Source: Allium sativum
Lineage: Eukaryota; Streptophyta; Magnoliopsida; Asparagales; Amaryllidaceae
DNA length: 64,000 bases
NCBI GenBank assembly: GCA_030737875.1
Contig: CM060910.1
Location: 612,883,303 to 612,947,302, forward strand
Reading direction: 5' to 3'
A program made the position numbers and the translations under genes. The stretch's first letter is position 1. Each line of letters begins with the position of its first letter. The notes beneath the pieces were generated by a model, which did no database searches, was not told the origin of the DNA, and was given only the letters and a program-made list of their open reading frames with translations. Below are positions 1 through 12,150 of this stretch, piece after piece.

Positions 1-689
1 ATCCACTCCAATACAATCATTGGAAATTCTGGCTATTTTTAAAACCCTTTCTAATCCAGTTTATTTATTTTAAAAAAAGTAAATAGAATTATAATTCTAG
101 TTCAAAACTAGTTCATTTCGATAAAAATCTATTTTTATGTTTTCAAATATGGAGTTTTTCATCCCAATTTTTCCCCAATCATTTCTTATGATTTTACACA
201 AATTATTACTATTTTTAATAATTTTATCAAGGCCCGTACAGTCGATTTCCATCAACGGCCATCGAACTGCACTTACAGCGACCTTTTTCAAATTTGATTT
301 GGACGTATCTCCAAATCCAACTGTTAGATTTCAAATTCCTAATATTCGTTAGGAAGCTCTTTTCAATATGAACCCAACAGTTCTGGTTTTAGGAGAATCC
401 GACGGCCGGATCTCCCGTAATGTCCGTTTGAAATAAATGGTCGAAATTCACGAACTGCCGCGGCGCGTCGCGTTCTATTCAGGCCATTATATTATATAAA
501 ATATATATATAATATATATTTCGTCGATTTCTATTTAGAACGAATTATATAAATAGTTTTAAATTCGTTTCAAAAACAATTTCAACTTCCATCTCAATTC
601 AAACCAAAATTGAATCTTTCCTTATAAATTCGTTTTAAAATTCATTTCTATTTGATTTCAAATCAAATTGATTTCAATCCTATTTCAAT

Positions 690-1000
690 TCGTTTTCAAT
701 TGAATTCAATTCAATTCAGATTCATTTTCTATTCAATTCAATTCGAATTCGTTTTCTATTCAATTCAATTCGAATTCATTTTCTATTCAATTCAAATTCG
801 TTTTCTATTCAATTCAATTCGAATTCGTTTTCTATTCAATTCAATTCGAATTCGTTTTCTATTCAATTCAATTCGAATTCATTTTCTATTCAATTCAAAT
901 TCGAATTCATTTTCTATTCAATTCAATTTCGAATTCATTTTCTATTCAATTCAATCCGAATTCATTTTCTATTCACTTCAATTCGAATTCGTTTTAAAAT
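690..1000. repeat. 27-bp minisatellite, about 10 units
   Basis: A unit of the form GAATTCRTTTTCTATTCAAT plus TCAATTC recurs every 27 bp, with one 22-bp spacing. TTTTCT starts at 725, 752, 779, 801, 828, 855, 882, 910, 938 and 965. Because 27 is a multiple of 3 the array stays open and gives a spurious 145-residue protein with a 9-residue periodicity (FYSIQFEF-like). The matching array in the other LTR has 9 units. Confidence 0.9.
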
Positions 1001-1909
1001 ATTCGATTTCGAAATCACTTTTCAATATTCATTTTAAAATGAATAAAATCGATATAAATATCGTTCACGTCAAAATGGCGTCGATCTAATCAACACGGCT
1101 TCATATTTTTCTATTTTCAAATATTTTATTTCAAATATTTCTTTTTCAAATATTTCTATTATTAAAATATTTCGTTCAACACATGACTAATCTCACGAAT
1201 GAGTACAGTCAACACATGAACCTTTACTTTATAATATTCTTTCTTCTCTAAATTGGAATGAGGCCCAATCAATCACCATATAAAATTAATTATATGGATT
1301 TTCATACAACACATGTATATAATAGCATTGAAAAATAATCAACCATCACCCAAAGTGCACTACACCGTATAAGCATCAAATATAGATATCTAACGCTTAT
1401 AACAGCCTGTCAATCGATCGATCGACATATTTAATCAATCAGGATGAGTGAACTTCATATTTCATCCCAACACCCGTGTGGGGTTTCAAACAATCAAACA
1501 CAGATTTTATTTGTGCAGTTGGGCGATGTGTAAAATTTATCGTCCCAATCAATGTCCTTCAAATAGGTGTACATAAACAAACCGTCCGGTTTGTAAATGA
1601 GTATTTTATTTTATTCACTTCACGTTAAAAATTATATTTTTAACGATAAAACATTTTATTTTAACATATGAATTTCTATTCAGTTCATTCTTTAAATAAA
1701 ATGATATTTTTATTTTCTAACTTATTTTAGAAAATTTCGGCGGCATAACGGCACGATACTAGAAACGGGACAAGGCCTAGCCTTATCCCCGGTCTAGTGA
1801 AGGCCCACGCCATTCACACATCAATCTAATCAATTTCATTTCACCAAACAATTCAATTCAAACCAAATAATCTAACCAACTACACAACCAAACAATTAAA
1901 CAAACAAGC

Positions 1910-1928
1910 CATCCATGGTCTGTGGATG
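1910..1928 (-). other. Hairpin H-i, B1 3' LTR copy
   Basis: Inverted repeat CATCCA / TGGATG around a 7-nt loop that reads CAGACCA on the minus strand. It corresponds to CGTCCA / TGGACG in element A, so a stem position has changed on both sides. Confidence 0.6.
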
Positions 1929-2186
1929 ACGGGTGTCGGGTGCTGCTAAGCACCGTCTGCATCCTAGTATATATATAACTAGAAAAAGAAATTGAAAGGT
2001 AAGAAATTCTCACTGATAGCTATCCAATACCACGACTCTTCTTCATTCTCGCTTTTTTATCATCTTCGTTGCCCGTAGTCACTACATATAAAAAATCACA
2101 CATTTTTATATTTTGATGTCTTTAAAATAAAAATCACATTTTTATTTTTTCACTTTCAATTTAAAAATCATATTTTTACTTCGATG

Positions 2187-2490
2187 TTCAATATATAAAA
2201 ATCAAATTTTTACTTCGATGTTCAATATATAAAAATCATATTTTTACTTCGATGTTCAATATATAAAAATCATATTTTTACTTCGATGTTCAATATATAA
2301 AAATCATATTTTTACTTCGATGTTCAATATATAAAAATCATATTTTTACTTCGATGTTCAATATATAAAAATCATATTTTTACTTCAATGTTCAATATAT
2401 AAAAATCATATTTTTACTTCGATGTTCAATATATAAAAATCATATTTTTACTTCGATTTTCAATATATAAAAATCATATTTTTACTATTC
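2187..2490. repeat. 34-bp minisatellite, about 9 units
   Basis: The unit TTCAATATATAAAAATCATA plus TTTTTACTTCGATG repeats exactly every 34 bp, starting at 2187, 2221, 2255, 2289, 2323, 2357, 2391, 2425 and 2459. The partner LTR of the same element has only 5 units. Confidence 0.93.
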
Positions 2491-2652
2491 TATTATAAAA
2501 ATGTAAACTTTTCTTAAGAAAAAATATAATCTTTTCTATGATAAAGATATGACCTTTCTTCGCTATTGTAATATTTAAAACTGAATTTTTTTCTCTGCAA
2601 TTTACTTACATTAAAATTAAACGAAGAAAGAATAAAAATAAAATAAAACAAA

Positions 2653-2990
2653 ACTCACAGCGTTGCTTATTGAAAGGGGGGGTTCACCGTTTGAAGGGGA
2701 GGCTGGAGGGTGGTCCTCGGAGGCGGCGTCGGCAGCTGAAAAAGGGGCCTAGGGTTTGGACGCGGGCGGCGGCTTCAGGGAGGTCGGGGTTTCCAGTTCG
2801 AAGGGGGAGGAGGGAGGCTTCGCGATGGACGAGGGGGGGGGGGTCTCGCGTGATCGGGGCTGGGCTGGTGATCCGCGGTGGCGGCGCCGCGATGAGGAAG
2901 GGGGAAATCGATTTAGGGGTGTCGCGCTTTTTTTTCTATATTCTGAAATGAAACGGGGAAGGAGGGAGAGAGAGTGAAGGGGGGGGGTAA
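2653..2990 (-). promoter_or_regulatory. GC-rich leader exon with 5' splice site, B1 3' LTR
   Basis: On the minus strand, a pyrimidine- and GC-rich stretch follows the TA-rich tract at 3009-3026 and ends at a GTGAGT donor (2658-2653). It resembles a plant 5' UTR with a first-exon donor and matches the layout in elements A, D and E. Transcription is inferred and not shown. Confidence 0.5.
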
Positions 2991-3913
2991 GGGAAGGTTT
3001 TATGAAAAAATATATATATATATATTTAATATTATTAAATTAATCCAAAAAGCAACTTTTGATTTCGATCTCGAAACGAGACCCAACGGCTGCCGTCCTT
3101 AGCTAATTACCCCCATTCCGAACACAATGGGATATGTATCGCAAGCTGATTCGATCGTTTTGATCAGTTTCCGTTGAATTTACATTTAAATCATTATATT
3201 GAATTTCAAACGTACATTTCAAATTACCAGGGCCACATACTAACTAGAAAAATTCCCGAAAAATATTTTCTAGCTTCGTATTGACGATACGGTCCTAACA
3301 AAACTAGTTTCGTCAAATTCTGAGATCGTTGGAAAAATGGCCAATTTCCAGTCGATTAAAATCAACTTAAACTGGTCAAACGCGTTTTCCTTTGCCACAC
3401 TCACATATTGATTCGAAAAATTATGAAATTTGAAACCTAGCAATAACTTTACAACCCGGATCTAACAAAAGTGGTTTCGTCGAAATCCGAGGTCGTTTGC
3501 AAAATTTCCATTTTTAAGGGCCTGAATTCTATAGCGACTATTCAGAATTTTCAACTGGACATATCTTTTGATTCCCGCTATGAAATTTCGATTATTCGAA
3601 TTCGTTGGAAAGATATTCACAAAGAGATCCTATTATTTTTGGTTTCACTAAAATCCGGATTGTTTTGCACCCGGTACATTCAATTGAAGTTTGAAATCGA
3701 ATTATCGAACTACCGCGCCATTTTCAATTCTATTTATAATTATATATAATTATTTATATTCTAACGACGACGTATATAACATATACGTCGAATCATATTC
3801 AAAATAAATTTCTCGTCATTATTATTTAAAATAAATTATTTTAAATGTTCAAAATTCGCTAAAACTGCCAAAATAAAAATTTTAAACTGGCCCAGATTTT
3901 CCGGGTTATTACA

Positions 3914-3926
3914 ATCTCCCCCACTT
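3914..3926 (-). other. Polypurine tract of B1
   Basis: On the minus strand AAGTGGGGGAGAT abuts the LTR start. The same tract occurs in A (21128-21140) and E (59588-59600). It primes plus-strand DNA synthesis in this class of element. Confidence 0.88.
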
Positions 3927-4923
3927 AAAACTTTTCGTCCCCGAAAAGGAACAAAGTCGAAAGTGGTTTGATTAATCAGCCCTACGCTCGATCTGGCTTC
4001 CATTCTCCAACTTTTCAGTTTCTGAGAATTTTCAAAAATTTGGCTAACACCCTAAATTTTCGAAAAATTTCGCCATAACCTCCCCTGCACCGGGAGCCAC
4101 GGGAAAATCCCGAAATTGCCATATAGGCCTTCTGATCTCAAAAAGAAAAAGAAAAAGCCAAGCGGCTAGCCAATAGGCTCATAAAATCATCATCACCCAA
4201 ACAAAACAGTAAATTATTATAAACATGTACCTATTTGTCGGGCAAACAAATTTTATTCTTCTACTCTAGCCTCTTTGCTATGACCTGTTCAATGTAAGTG
4301 CAAGTATATGCAAGCAAATGCGACCAATTTTCAATACAATTCAATATTTGATACAGTTAGGCATAATGATTCAAAATTATCAAACAATTAAACAAACAAC
4401 ACAAACATCAATCAATTAGTGAATTATCATTTAAAATTCATACTTTGATATATAGTCAAAAAATCTCATTTTTGATGCCAAATCACAACAATAAGCCCTA
4501 TCTAATTTTGGTTCTCACACCAGTCAATAGGAAATATATAGAAATCTCACTTTCGTCACTCGAATACAAACACTGATGATGAGGCCTCATCATCAGAATT
4601 ATCTCTGGGCGACTAGAGTGTGATTCTATATCTATCCAATATATTAAAATGTCGAACACACGTTTGCAAGACGTATATGCGAAATCTCTATATACTGGAC
4701 TGTCCTAATCAATACAAATAAATAATCAAATACGAATAATTGATTTTAAATTTTCCAAACAAAATTGTTTTCATTTGAAAAAATATACTCTTCACACTCG
4801 TTCTAGGATACTACTGATCCTATCTCTAACGAGTCATTCCCATAGGATATTACTAATCCAATATCTGATGAATTCTTTCGTTTGGTTCTCATGTGTCTTG
4901 TTCTCTGAGCTTTGTAAACCAAA

Positions 4924-4935
4924 GCTCTGATACCA
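4924..4935 (-). other. Primer-binding site of B1
   Basis: Minus strand TGGTATCAGAGC, complementary to the 3' end of plant initiator tRNA-Met, two bases from the LTR end. Confidence 0.92.
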
Positions 4936-5152
4936 ACTGTGACGGCAAGGAATTTCGCTCGATCCGAATCGATCGCTAAACCGACCCAGACCGTTCGAAA
5001 CGCCCTATCGTTTGAGAACACGACAAATCAGAACACATACGGAAGAACATTTCATTGTATATTACAACAGTGCATCAGAATACAAGAATATACAGAGTAA
5101 AAATGAATATTACCCAGAAATATCAGAGATTTAAATTACATTCAAATACATC

Positions 5153-5162
5153 GCAGCGGAAA
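5153..5162 (-). other. TTTCCGCTG motif, B1 5' LTR
   Basis: Minus strand TTTTCCGCTGC about 215 bp from the LTR 3' end. The same motif occurs near the 3' end of the LTRs of A, C, D, E and F. Function unknown. Confidence 0.6.
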
Positions 5163-5275
5163 ATAATACAATACACAACTAGAAGTAGATATACGGATAC
5201 AAAGCTTTCTGGATATCGTTCCAGCTGTAAACCAGGATCCTGTGAATAAAAATCTGCAAAACCAAAACTACTAGC

Positions 5276-5423
5276 TGCCCGTGTCAAAATAGGGGCACCT
5301 AGAGTTTAGGTCAAAACAATAAACTCCAGATCAGTCATGTGACTGGTGTGAGAACTGAAACAGTAAATCTTTATTTTTAAAGTTCGGTAAATCAAGGGAC
5401 CACGCCGTATAACACGGAACGGG
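5276..5423 (-). other. Three-hairpin cassette, B1 5' LTR
   Basis: Three short inverted repeats in fixed order on the minus strand: CCGT/ACGG with flanking CG and ACC/GGT pairs (5397-5423), CAGTC-ACAT-GACTG (5332-5345) and TGCCC...GGGCA (5276-5297). The same order is found in A, C1, E and F. Confidence 0.6.
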
Positions 5424-8309
5424 TTTCCTCCCAAGAATACCAGTGCATAAAACAACAGCGCAATGCTAAATAAATAAAAATGAAGCTGTCATAAGACCCA
5501 GGTCCTATCACACAATGCAACGCAAGCCGGAGGATAGGGTTTTCCCTTATAACAGCCAAAGAATGCTTGATACGTTTTAAAACAAATCATTTGATACTAC
5601 TATAAGTGCATAGTGTATAAAACAACTTCAAATCATAAGTATCAATCATAGGCGGCATGGGTACCATATATCATGTTGCCATACTAGTTCTACAATTAAA
5701 ACCACAAATGTCACGTATTTGGAAATTGGATTTCCGTCTATGAACCGAGGCAAAAGATAGTCCTCAACCGATTCGAGACAATCTAGCCCATGTCTCAGGT
5801 CAGAGCTCGAGTGACCTTGGAGCGACAGGGCCGGTTCACCGATGTGGGTTAAACTTAAATCCTGAACACTGCGTTTCCCCGCCCTTTGGGGCGTAAGTCT
5901 GGTCCGTCTGCCGACCAGAATGCATCGGCCGAAACCGATATAACCGAGGCGCCTCGCAACAGCAACAACCACATAAGTCAAACTCGTCAGGGCGTGTAAA
6001 ACCACTGACGCCACTTTTTAGCTAGAAGGAAACGCATGCCCTCCCTGAGGTCCGTCTCCCATTTTTGGTTCATACCGGGTGTGAAACTCGCGAAGTAAAC
6101 GTTACACAAAGCTACGCCACAAAGGCCGTGCTTCAATCATCAACCACAAGACTTTGCTTTTCAACAGAAGCCTCGATCAATTGCCACTTAGGTATGCCAC
6201 ACAGGCAATTCACTCCATGCGTTTGATATCCATCAATATATAACCCCTGAGCTCGTACGTCTCAGAGAAGGGCGTTAAGCAAGAGAATAAATTCTCCGCC
6301 GCCAAACAGATATATATTTAATAGAGATCAATCACACGGACTAAAATCCAATGTCAGACACACAGTCCATTTACAAGTCCGTTCTGGGTCTGAACGAAAC
6401 CGGAGGCACCTAGTACCCCGCATATCCATCGATCTCCAAGTACGTCTGGACGATCACTAACTGTTTCCATCTTCTTGGGTGTACAGCCCAATTAAGATCA
6501 TCAGTAATCACCCAAACGACGTGAAGACCTCCGGTCTTCGACCATCGTCTTCATCTTCGACTTATCGTCGTATCAGTTATTCAGAATGGCATAAACCCGG
6601 TCTTTCCGAATAACTCGCGTATTTTTTTTTAATAAGTGTTACACAAACACAACATACGCTTCATTCCAATTCATCAGTCACTAACTATAAATTAATCAAG
6701 AGAGTAATTCCCCAAATATCAACCCCGAAGGTCGAAACCAACATCAGATCAATATCCAAAAAACCATTCTGCTTGACTAACCGACAGTTAGTTTCTAAAT
6801 TTCACATTCATAGGGAGAGGTTCCCATTAATTTTATCAAAGATAAATTCTTTGAATTTATTCTTTAATCTTCTTTTGAATTTTGATTCAACTAGTCGGGA
6901 TTAACGAGCCTTACCGAAGTAATCATTTGTTTTAATTTCCCAATCCCAACCTATTCATCCCATGAAGTAAAACTGGTGGTACTTCATATCTAACACCACG
7001 GTGTTATCGGTAAATTCAATTACCATTTCACGTTCAAATCTAATTAAAGATTTAACTATCGCCTGGAGTAAAACTGGTGATACTCCATTCTTGATTATTT
7101 CAATCTAATTAAAGATTCATTAAAACTCCACTTAGTTTTAATCGTTAACTGGGTTAAAGAATCCGTGTCATTTAAAACACGGTTCACGATAAACCCAAAG
7201 TCACATTCCATTAATTATCGGGTTAAAGAATGAGTGTTATTTAAAACACTGTCCACGATAAACCCAAAAATCAATATCAATTCAATTTCAATTAAATATT
7301 ATTTAATTGGTACATTTCATTAAATCTAAATAAAAAGATTCAATCTTTTTCTCAACTGGATTCAAGAACAGTGTTAATGAAGACACCATTCACGACAAAC
7401 CCAAATCTCATTTGATATTAAATACAAGGCTCTGAATAGAAAATATATCGGCTTATATTCAATATCAAATTCTACGACCAACAGATATCGTATTGGAAAT
7501 AACGATATATATGTCTGTATCTTTCAAATTTCCATAACAACATCTGTATAATCACGAATTCCAACATCGAAATATTCCGAAGACAATTTCGATTCAAATC
7601 CACTCCAATGCAATCATTGGAAATTCTGGCTATTTTTAAAACCCTTTCTAATCCAGTTTATTTATTTTAAAAATAAATAAATAGAATTATAATTCTAGTT
7701 CAAAACTAGTTCATTTCGATAAAAATCTATTTTTATCTTTTCAAATATGGAGTTTTTCATCCCAATTTTTCCCAAATCATTTCTTATGATTTTACACAAA
7801 TTATTACTATTTTTAATAATTTTATCAAGGCCCGTACAGTTGATTTCCATCAACGGCCATCGAACTGCACTTACAGCGACCTTTTTCAAATTTGATTTGG
7901 ACGTATCTCCAAATACAACCGTTAGATTTCAAATTCCTAATATTCGTTAGGAAGCTCTTTTCAATATGAACCCAACGGTTCCGGTTTTAAGAGAATCCGA
8001 CGGTCGGATCTCCCGTAATGTCCGTTTGAAATAAATGGTCGAAATTCACGAACTACCGCGGCGCGGCGCGTTCTATTCAGGCCATTATATTATATATATA
8101 ATATATATAATATATATTTCGTCGATTTCTATTTAGAACGAATTATATAAATAGTTTTAAATTCGTTTCAAAAACAATTTCAACTTCCATCTCAATTCAA
8201 ACCAAAATTGAATCTTTCCTTATAAATTCGTTTTAAAATTCATTTCTTTTTGATTTCAAATCAAATTGATTTCAATCCTGTTTCAATTCGTTTTCAATTG
8301 AATTCAATT

Positions 8310-8590
8310 CAATTCAGATTCGTTTTCTATTCAATTCAATTCGAATTCGTTTTCTATTCAATTCAATTCGAATTCATTTTCTATTCAATTCAAATTCGTT
8401 TTCTATTCAATTCAATTCGAATTCGTTTTCTATTCAATTCAATTCGAATTCATTTTCTATTCAATTCAATTCGAATTCATTTTCTATTCAATTCAAATTC
8501 GAATTCATTTTCTATTCAATTCAAATTCGAATTCAATTCAATTCGAATTCATTTTCTATTCAATTCAATTCGAATTCGTTTTAAAATATT
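8310..8590. repeat. 27-bp minisatellite, about 9 units
   Basis: Partner of the array at 690-1000, with TTTTCT starts at 8323, 8350, 8377, 8399, 8426, 8453, 8480, 8508 and 8552. It shares the 22-bp spacing but lacks a unit near its right end. Confidence 0.88.
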
Positions 8591-9488
8591 CGATTTCGAA
8601 ATCACTTTTCAATATTCATTTTAAAATGAATAAAATCGTTATAAATATCGTTCACGTCAGAATGGCGTCAATCTAATCAACACGGCTTCATATTTTTCTA
8701 TTTTCAAATATTTTATTTCAAATATTTCTTTTTCAAATATTTCTATTATTAAAATATTTCGTTCAACACATGACTAATCTCACGAATGAGTACAGTCAAC
8801 ACATGAACCTTTACTTTATAATATTCTTTCTTCTCTAAATTGGAATGAGGCCCAATCAATCACCATATAAAATTAATTATATGGATTTTCATACAACACA
8901 TGTATATAATAGCATTGAAAAATAATCAACCATCACCCAAAGTGCACTACACCGTATAAGCATCAAATATAGATATCTAACGCTTATAACAGCCTGTCAA
9001 TCGATCGACATATTCAATCAATCAGGATGAGTGAACTTCATATTTCATCCCAACACCCATGTGGGGTTTCAAACAATCAAACACAGATTTTATTTGTGCA
9101 GTTGGGCGATGTGTAAAATTTATCGTCCCAATCAATGTCCTTCAAATAGGTGTACATAAACAAACCGTCCGGTTTGTAAATGAGTATTTTATTCACTTCA
9201 CGTTAAAAATTATATTTTTAACGATAAAACATTTTATTTTAACATATGAATTTCTATTCAGTTCATTCTTTAAATAAAAAGATATTTTTATTTTTCTAAC
9301 TTATTTTAGAAAATTTCGGCGGCATAACGGCACGATACTAGAAACGGGACAAGGCCTAGCCTTATCCCCGGTCTAGTGAAGGCCCACGCCATTCACACAT
9401 CAATCTAATCAATTTCATTTCACCAAACAATTCAATTCAAACCAAATAATCTAACCAACTACACAACCAAACAATTAAACAAACAAGC

Positions 9489-9507
9489 CATCCATGGTCT
9501 GTGGATG
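9489..9507 (-). other. Hairpin H-i, B1 5' LTR copy
   Basis: CATCCA / TGGATG stem with a 7-nt loop. The next inverted repeat, GGTGCT-TAGC-AGCACC on the minus strand, lies just upstream in element orientation (about 9518-9533). Confidence 0.6.
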
Positions 9508-9576
9508 ACGGGTGTCGGGTGCTGCTAAGCACCGTCTGCATCCTAGTATATATATAACTAGAAAAAGAAATTGAAA

Positions 9577-9593
9577 GGTGAGAAATTCTCACC
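9577..9593. other. 17-bp palindrome GGTGAGAAATTCTCACC
   Basis: Perfect inverted repeat with 8-bp arms and a single central base. It matches palindromes at 53898-53914 and 61461-61477 in E and a shorter one at 12378-12392 in A. Confidence 0.6.
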
Positions 9594-9765
9594 GATAGCT
9601 ATCCAATACCACGACTCTTCTTCATTCTCGCCTTTTTATCATCTTCGTTGCCCGTAGTCACTACATATAAAAAATCACACATTTTTATATTTTGATGTCT
9701 TTAAAATAAAAATCACATTTTTATTTTTTCACTTTCAATTTAAAAATCATATTTTTACTTCGATG

Positions 9766-9940
9766 TTCAATATATAAAAATCAAATTTTTACTTCGATGT
9801 TCAATATATAAAAATCATATTTTTACTTCGATGTTCAATATATAAAAATCATATTTTTACTTCGATGTTCAATATATAAAAATCATATTTTTACTTCGAT
9901 GTTCAATATATAAAAATCATATTTTTACTATTCTATTATA
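9766..9940. repeat. 34-bp minisatellite, about 5 units
   Basis: Units start at 9766, 9800, 9834, 9868 and 9902. The partner LTR has about 9, so unit number has changed since insertion. Confidence 0.92.
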
Positions 9941-10612
9941 AAAATGTAAACTTTTCTTAAGCAAAAATATAATCTTTTCTATGATAAAGATATGACCTTG
10001 CTTCGCTATTGTAATATTTAAAACTGAATTTTTTTCTCTGCAATTTACTTACATTAAAATTAAACAAAGAAAGAATAAAAATAAAATAAAACAAAACTCA
10101 CAGCGTTGCTTATTGAAAGGGGGGGGGGTTCACCGTTTGAAGGGGATGCTGGAGGGTGGTCCACGGAGGCGGCGTCGGCTGCTGAAAAAGGGGCCTAGGG
10201 TTTGGACGTGGGCGGCGGCTTCAGGGAGGTCGGGGTTTCCAGTTCGAAGGGGGAGGAGGGAGGCTTCGCGATGGACGAGGAGGGGTCTCGCATGATCGGG
10301 GCTGGGCTGGTGATCCGCGGTGGCGGCACCGCGATGAGGAAGGGGGAAATCGATTAAGGGGTGTCGCGCTTTTTTTTTTCTATATTCTGAAATGAAACGG
10401 GGAAGGAGGGAGAGAGAGTGAAGGGTGGGGTAAGGGAAGGTTTTATAAAATATATATATATATATATATATATATTTAATATTATTAAATTAATCCAAAA
10501 AGCAACTTTTGATTTCGATCTCGAAACGAGACCCAATGGCTGCCGTCCCTAGCTAATCACCCCCATTCCGAACACAATGGGATATGTATCGCAAGCTGAT
10601 TCGATCGTTTTG

Positions 10613-10617
10613 ATCAG
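10613..10617. repeat. Target-site duplication ATCAG (left) of element A
   Basis: ATCAG precedes the TG of the left LTR and recurs after the CA of the right LTR at 26880-26884. In the uninterrupted B1 LTR this site occurs once (about 3164-3168). Confidence 0.95.
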
Positions 10618-11486
10618 TGTAACGACCCAGAAAATCTGAACCAATTTAAAAATTTTAAATTGGCTAAAATAATGGATTTTAAATATTTAAAATAAATATT
10701 TTAAATAAAGGCGATGAAAACTGAGTTTGAATCGACATTTGAAAACGAATATAATTAATTATAATTATATATAGAATTGAAAATGGCGCGGTAGTTCGAT
10801 AATTAGATTTCATACTTCAATTGAATATACCGGGTGCAAAACAATCCGGATTTTAGTGAAACCAAAAACAATAGGATCTAATTGATGATATCTTTCCAAC
10901 GAATCTGCCCAATCGAAATTTGATAGCGGGAATTAAAAGATATGTCCAGTTGGAAATTCTGAATAGTCGCTATGGAATTCAGGCCCTTAAAAATGGACAT
11001 TTTGCAAACGACCTCGGATTTCGACGAAACCACTTTTGTTGGATCCGCAGTGTCAAGTTATTGCTAGGTTTCAAATTCCATAATTTTTTGAATCAATATG
11101 TGTGCGTGGCAAAGGAAAACGCGTTTGACCAGTTTCAGTTGATTTTAATCGACTAGAAATTGGCCATTTTTCAAACGGTCTCAGAATTCGACGAAACTAG
11201 TTTTGTTAGGACCGTATCGTCAATACGAAGCTAGAAAATATTTTTCTGGAATTTTTCTAGTTAGTATGTGGCCCCGGTAATTTGAAATGTACGTTTAAAA
11301 TTCAATATAAGGATTTAAATGTAAATTCAACGGAAACTATTCGAAACAATCGAATCAGCTTACGATACATATCCCATTGTGTTCGGAATGGGGGTAAAAC
11401 GCTATGGACGACAGGCGGTAGGCCTCGTTTCGAGGTCGTATGTAAAAGTCAACTTTTTGAAAAATTAAATAATTAAATATATATAT

Positions 11487-11496
11487 TTTATATAAA
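11487..11496 (+). promoter_or_regulatory. TATA box of element A 5' LTR
   Basis: TTTATATAAA is followed by a C run and a CT-rich stretch typical of plant transcript starts. The presumed start is 25-40 bp downstream. The right LTR has the same tract at 22008-22017. Confidence 0.55.
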
Positions 11497-11524
11497 CCCC
11501 CCCCCCTATTCCCTCTTCTCTCTC

Positions 11525-11776
11525 TTCAGTTCGAAATAAAAAATAAATAAAAAACCTAAAGCTATCGATCGGCGACGCCTCCACCAAGCTCCACCCACGA
11601 CCGCCCCCTCCGTCCAGCTACCCTCCTCCCAGTGGCGCAACCCCCCCTCCCCAGACCGCACGAGCGCGACGAAGACGAGCCTCCCCTTCTTCGAATTCAA
11701 ACCACCACCGAAGACCACCCACCTCCAGCTCCGCCCTGCCGCCGACGTCTCCTTCCCCCCCTCTTCGCAGAGCAAT
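11525..11776 (+). promoter_or_regulatory. Predicted leader exon 1 of element A, ending at a 5' splice site
   Basis: A GC-rich stretch of about 250 bp in otherwise AT-rich DNA. It contains no complete ATG. It ends at AAT|GTAAGT, a strong plant donor with GT at 11777-11778. The only ATG near it straddles the donor and would be destroyed by splicing. Exon start is inferred from the TATA position. Confidence 0.5.
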
Positions 11777-12029
11777 GTAAGTGTTTTTATTTTATTTTTA
11801 TTTTTATTTTTTTTATTCTGAAAAACCGATTTTTTTTAGGTAATTGAAACCGATTTTTTTTTGGTATTAAAACTGATTTTAAAAAGGGATTTAAAACTGA
11901 TTTTAAAAAAGAATTTAAAACAGATTTCTGAAAGGTTTTAAAACAGATTTTTGGAAAGGTTTTAAAGCAGATTTTTTGAAAGATATAAAAAATGATTTAG
12001 AAAAAAAAAGGTTTTAAAAGATTTGAATT

Positions 12030-12150
12030 TTGAAAAGTAAAAGATTTAAACTTTAAAAAGTAAAAGATTTAAACTTTAAAAAGTAAAAGATTTAAACTTT
12101 AAAAAGTAAAAGATTTAAACTTTAAAAAGGTTTTAAAAGATTTAAACTTT
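12030..12150 (+). repeat. Short A-rich tandem repeat (about 23 bp)
   Basis: Units like AAGTAAAAGATTTAAACTTT repeat in the LTR just after the donor. The right LTR has fewer units (about 22530-22620). Confidence 0.8.

Larger units (their letters stand above)
1..3913 (-). mobile_element. Element B1, 3' LTR (partial, reverse orientation)
   Basis: This is the 3' LTR of a non-autonomous Ty3/Gypsy-type element lying on the minus strand. It is cut by the left window edge. Position 1 corresponds to about 7600 in the other LTR, and the two copies run in parallel from there. The LTR start, read on the minus strand, is TGTAATAACCCGG ending at 3913, directly next to the polypurine tract. It holds no credible gene. 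It contains a 27-bp repeat (about 690-1000), a 34-bp minisatellite (about 2187-2490), a GC-rich leader (about 2660-2990) and a TA-rich promoter-like tract (3009-3026). Similarity to the LTR of element A is strong over the first several hundred bases from the LTR start. Confidence 0.88.
3914..4937 (-). mobile_element. Element B1 internal region (non-autonomous, no gag-pol)
   Basis: Only 1024 bp separate the two LTRs. On the minus strand it begins with the primer site and ends with the polypurine tract. No gag, protease, RT, RNase H or integrase sequence can be read in any frame. About 4050-4295 is a block that also occurs inside the LTRs of element A. The interior of element E is collinear and about the same size. 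This is the structure of a large retrotransposon derivative (LARD): very long LTRs and a short non-coding interior, moved in trans by an autonomous relative. Confidence 0.87.
4938..10617 (-). mobile_element. Element B1, 5' LTR, first part (split by element A)
   Basis: The 5' LTR of B1 starts at the primer site and runs to the insertion point of element A. It resumes at 26885. The sequence around the break reads continuously in the other LTR (about 3150-3170), which proves the insertion. Joined, the LTR is about 6.4 kb. It contains the hairpin cassette near its 3' end, the 27-bp and 34-bp arrays, the GC-rich leader (about 10100-10440) and a donor site. Frames of 60-120 residues in it are not conserved as proteins. 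Confidence 0.9.

Noticed and set aside
97..291. 64-residue minus-strand frame (MKKVAVSAVRWPLMEI...) repeated at 7695-7889 and 55657-55851
   Set aside because: Conserved only because it is LTR sequence. It has no leader or domain, and it is broken in the fourth copy near 63230-63420.
652..1089. 145-residue frame with FYSIQFEF repeats (also 124 residues at 8250-8624)
   Set aside because: It is the translated 27-bp minisatellite. The repeat length alone keeps it open, and the E copies of this region are degenerate.
2187..2490. CRISPR-like array
   Set aside because: Units are contiguous with no unique spacers, and the setting is a plant LTR.
2670..2977. Arginine- and glycine-rich frames (also 10113-10295)
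   Set aside because: Antisense shadows of the GC-rich leader of the B LTR.
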